DNA from: Patagioenas fasciata
Taxonomy: Eukaryota > Chordata > Aves > Columbiformes > Columbidae
Direction of reading: 5' to 3'
Length of the DNA stretch: 64,000 nt
Assembly (NCBI RefSeq): GCF_037038585.1
Contig: NC_092526.1
Span: 41,303,501 to 41,367,500, forward strand
The notes beneath the pieces are model-generated. The model was given only the letters and a program-made list of their open reading frames with translations. It made no database searches and was not told the origin of the DNA. Made by a program: the position numbers and the translations under genes. Below are positions 63,938 to 64,000 of this stretch, one piece after another; within the stretch, counting starts at the first letter, position 1, and each line of letters opens with the position of its first letter.

Positions 63938-64000
63938 CTGATCATGAGAAAAGGGAGGTGCAACTTGGGTTACTGAGGCAGGTTTATCTTGATCATCGTT

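Larger units (their letters stand above)
48906..64000 (-). repeat. Palindrome right arm
   Basis: Reverse complement of 28627-43711; continues past the window end. It repeats every arm feature in opposite orientation with no large insertion or deletion relative to the left arm. Confidence 0.97.

Noticed and set aside
28627-64000. Palindrome as a sequencing fold-back artefact
   Set aside because: Arms differ by point changes, a 12-bp indel and homopolymer length, and the spacer has its own insertion and deletion history; a single-read fold-back would not give this. Still needs read support.

Overview
The window reads as nuclear DNA of a bird. It holds several CR1 LINEs with the avian 3' end, an OR14-type (bird-expanded gamma-c) olfactory receptor pseudogene, avian-type endogenous retroviruses (one family with a tRNA-Trp primer site as in alpharetroviruses), and a compact, GC-rich nine-exon CYP2 gene packed with minisatellites. 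Species cannot be fixed by reading alone. There is nothing bacterial here.

Layout. 1-7.2 kb: a broken olfactory receptor on the minus strand, a striking array of about 16 small hairpins inside an LTR-like element (4.48-5.21 kb), and otherwise unassigned DNA. 7.2-16.3 kb: CR1 LINEs on both strands, a truncated retrovirus on the minus strand (family 'ERV-C', 10.4-13.8 kb), a CR1 split by a solo LTR with a clean 6-bp target duplication, and an AT-rich ATTAAT array. 16.3-24.5 kb: an apparently intact CYP2 gene (9 exons, 495 codons, minus strand, 17780-22057), with minisatellites in its flanks and introns. 24.5-40.25 kb: an LTR, a CR1 fragment, then an ERV-C provirus on the plus strand whose env is split by a second provirus ('ERV-A', 30201-36954) carrying its own 6-bp target duplication. 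40.25-43.7 kb: unassigned DNA with exon-like segments, ending in a 10-bp minisatellite.

The main large-scale feature is a palindrome. 28627-43711 is repeated almost perfectly, inverted, as 48906-64000. The right arm runs into the window end, so each arm is at least 15.1 kb. The 5.2-kb spacer (43712-48905) is itself a second, direct copy of the CYP2 locus. In that copy exons 4-7 are deleted, exon 9 carries a 1-bp frameshift, and an LTR has inserted upstream of exon 1. The window therefore has one complete CYP2 gene and one dead copy caught between the arms of a long inverted repeat loaded with nested proviruses.

Only the CYP2 gene looks functional. It would encode a microsomal haem monooxygenase. 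All retroviral and LINE genes carry stops, frameshifts, deletions or lost catalytic residues. ERV-A and ERV-C are working labels used only in this annotation.
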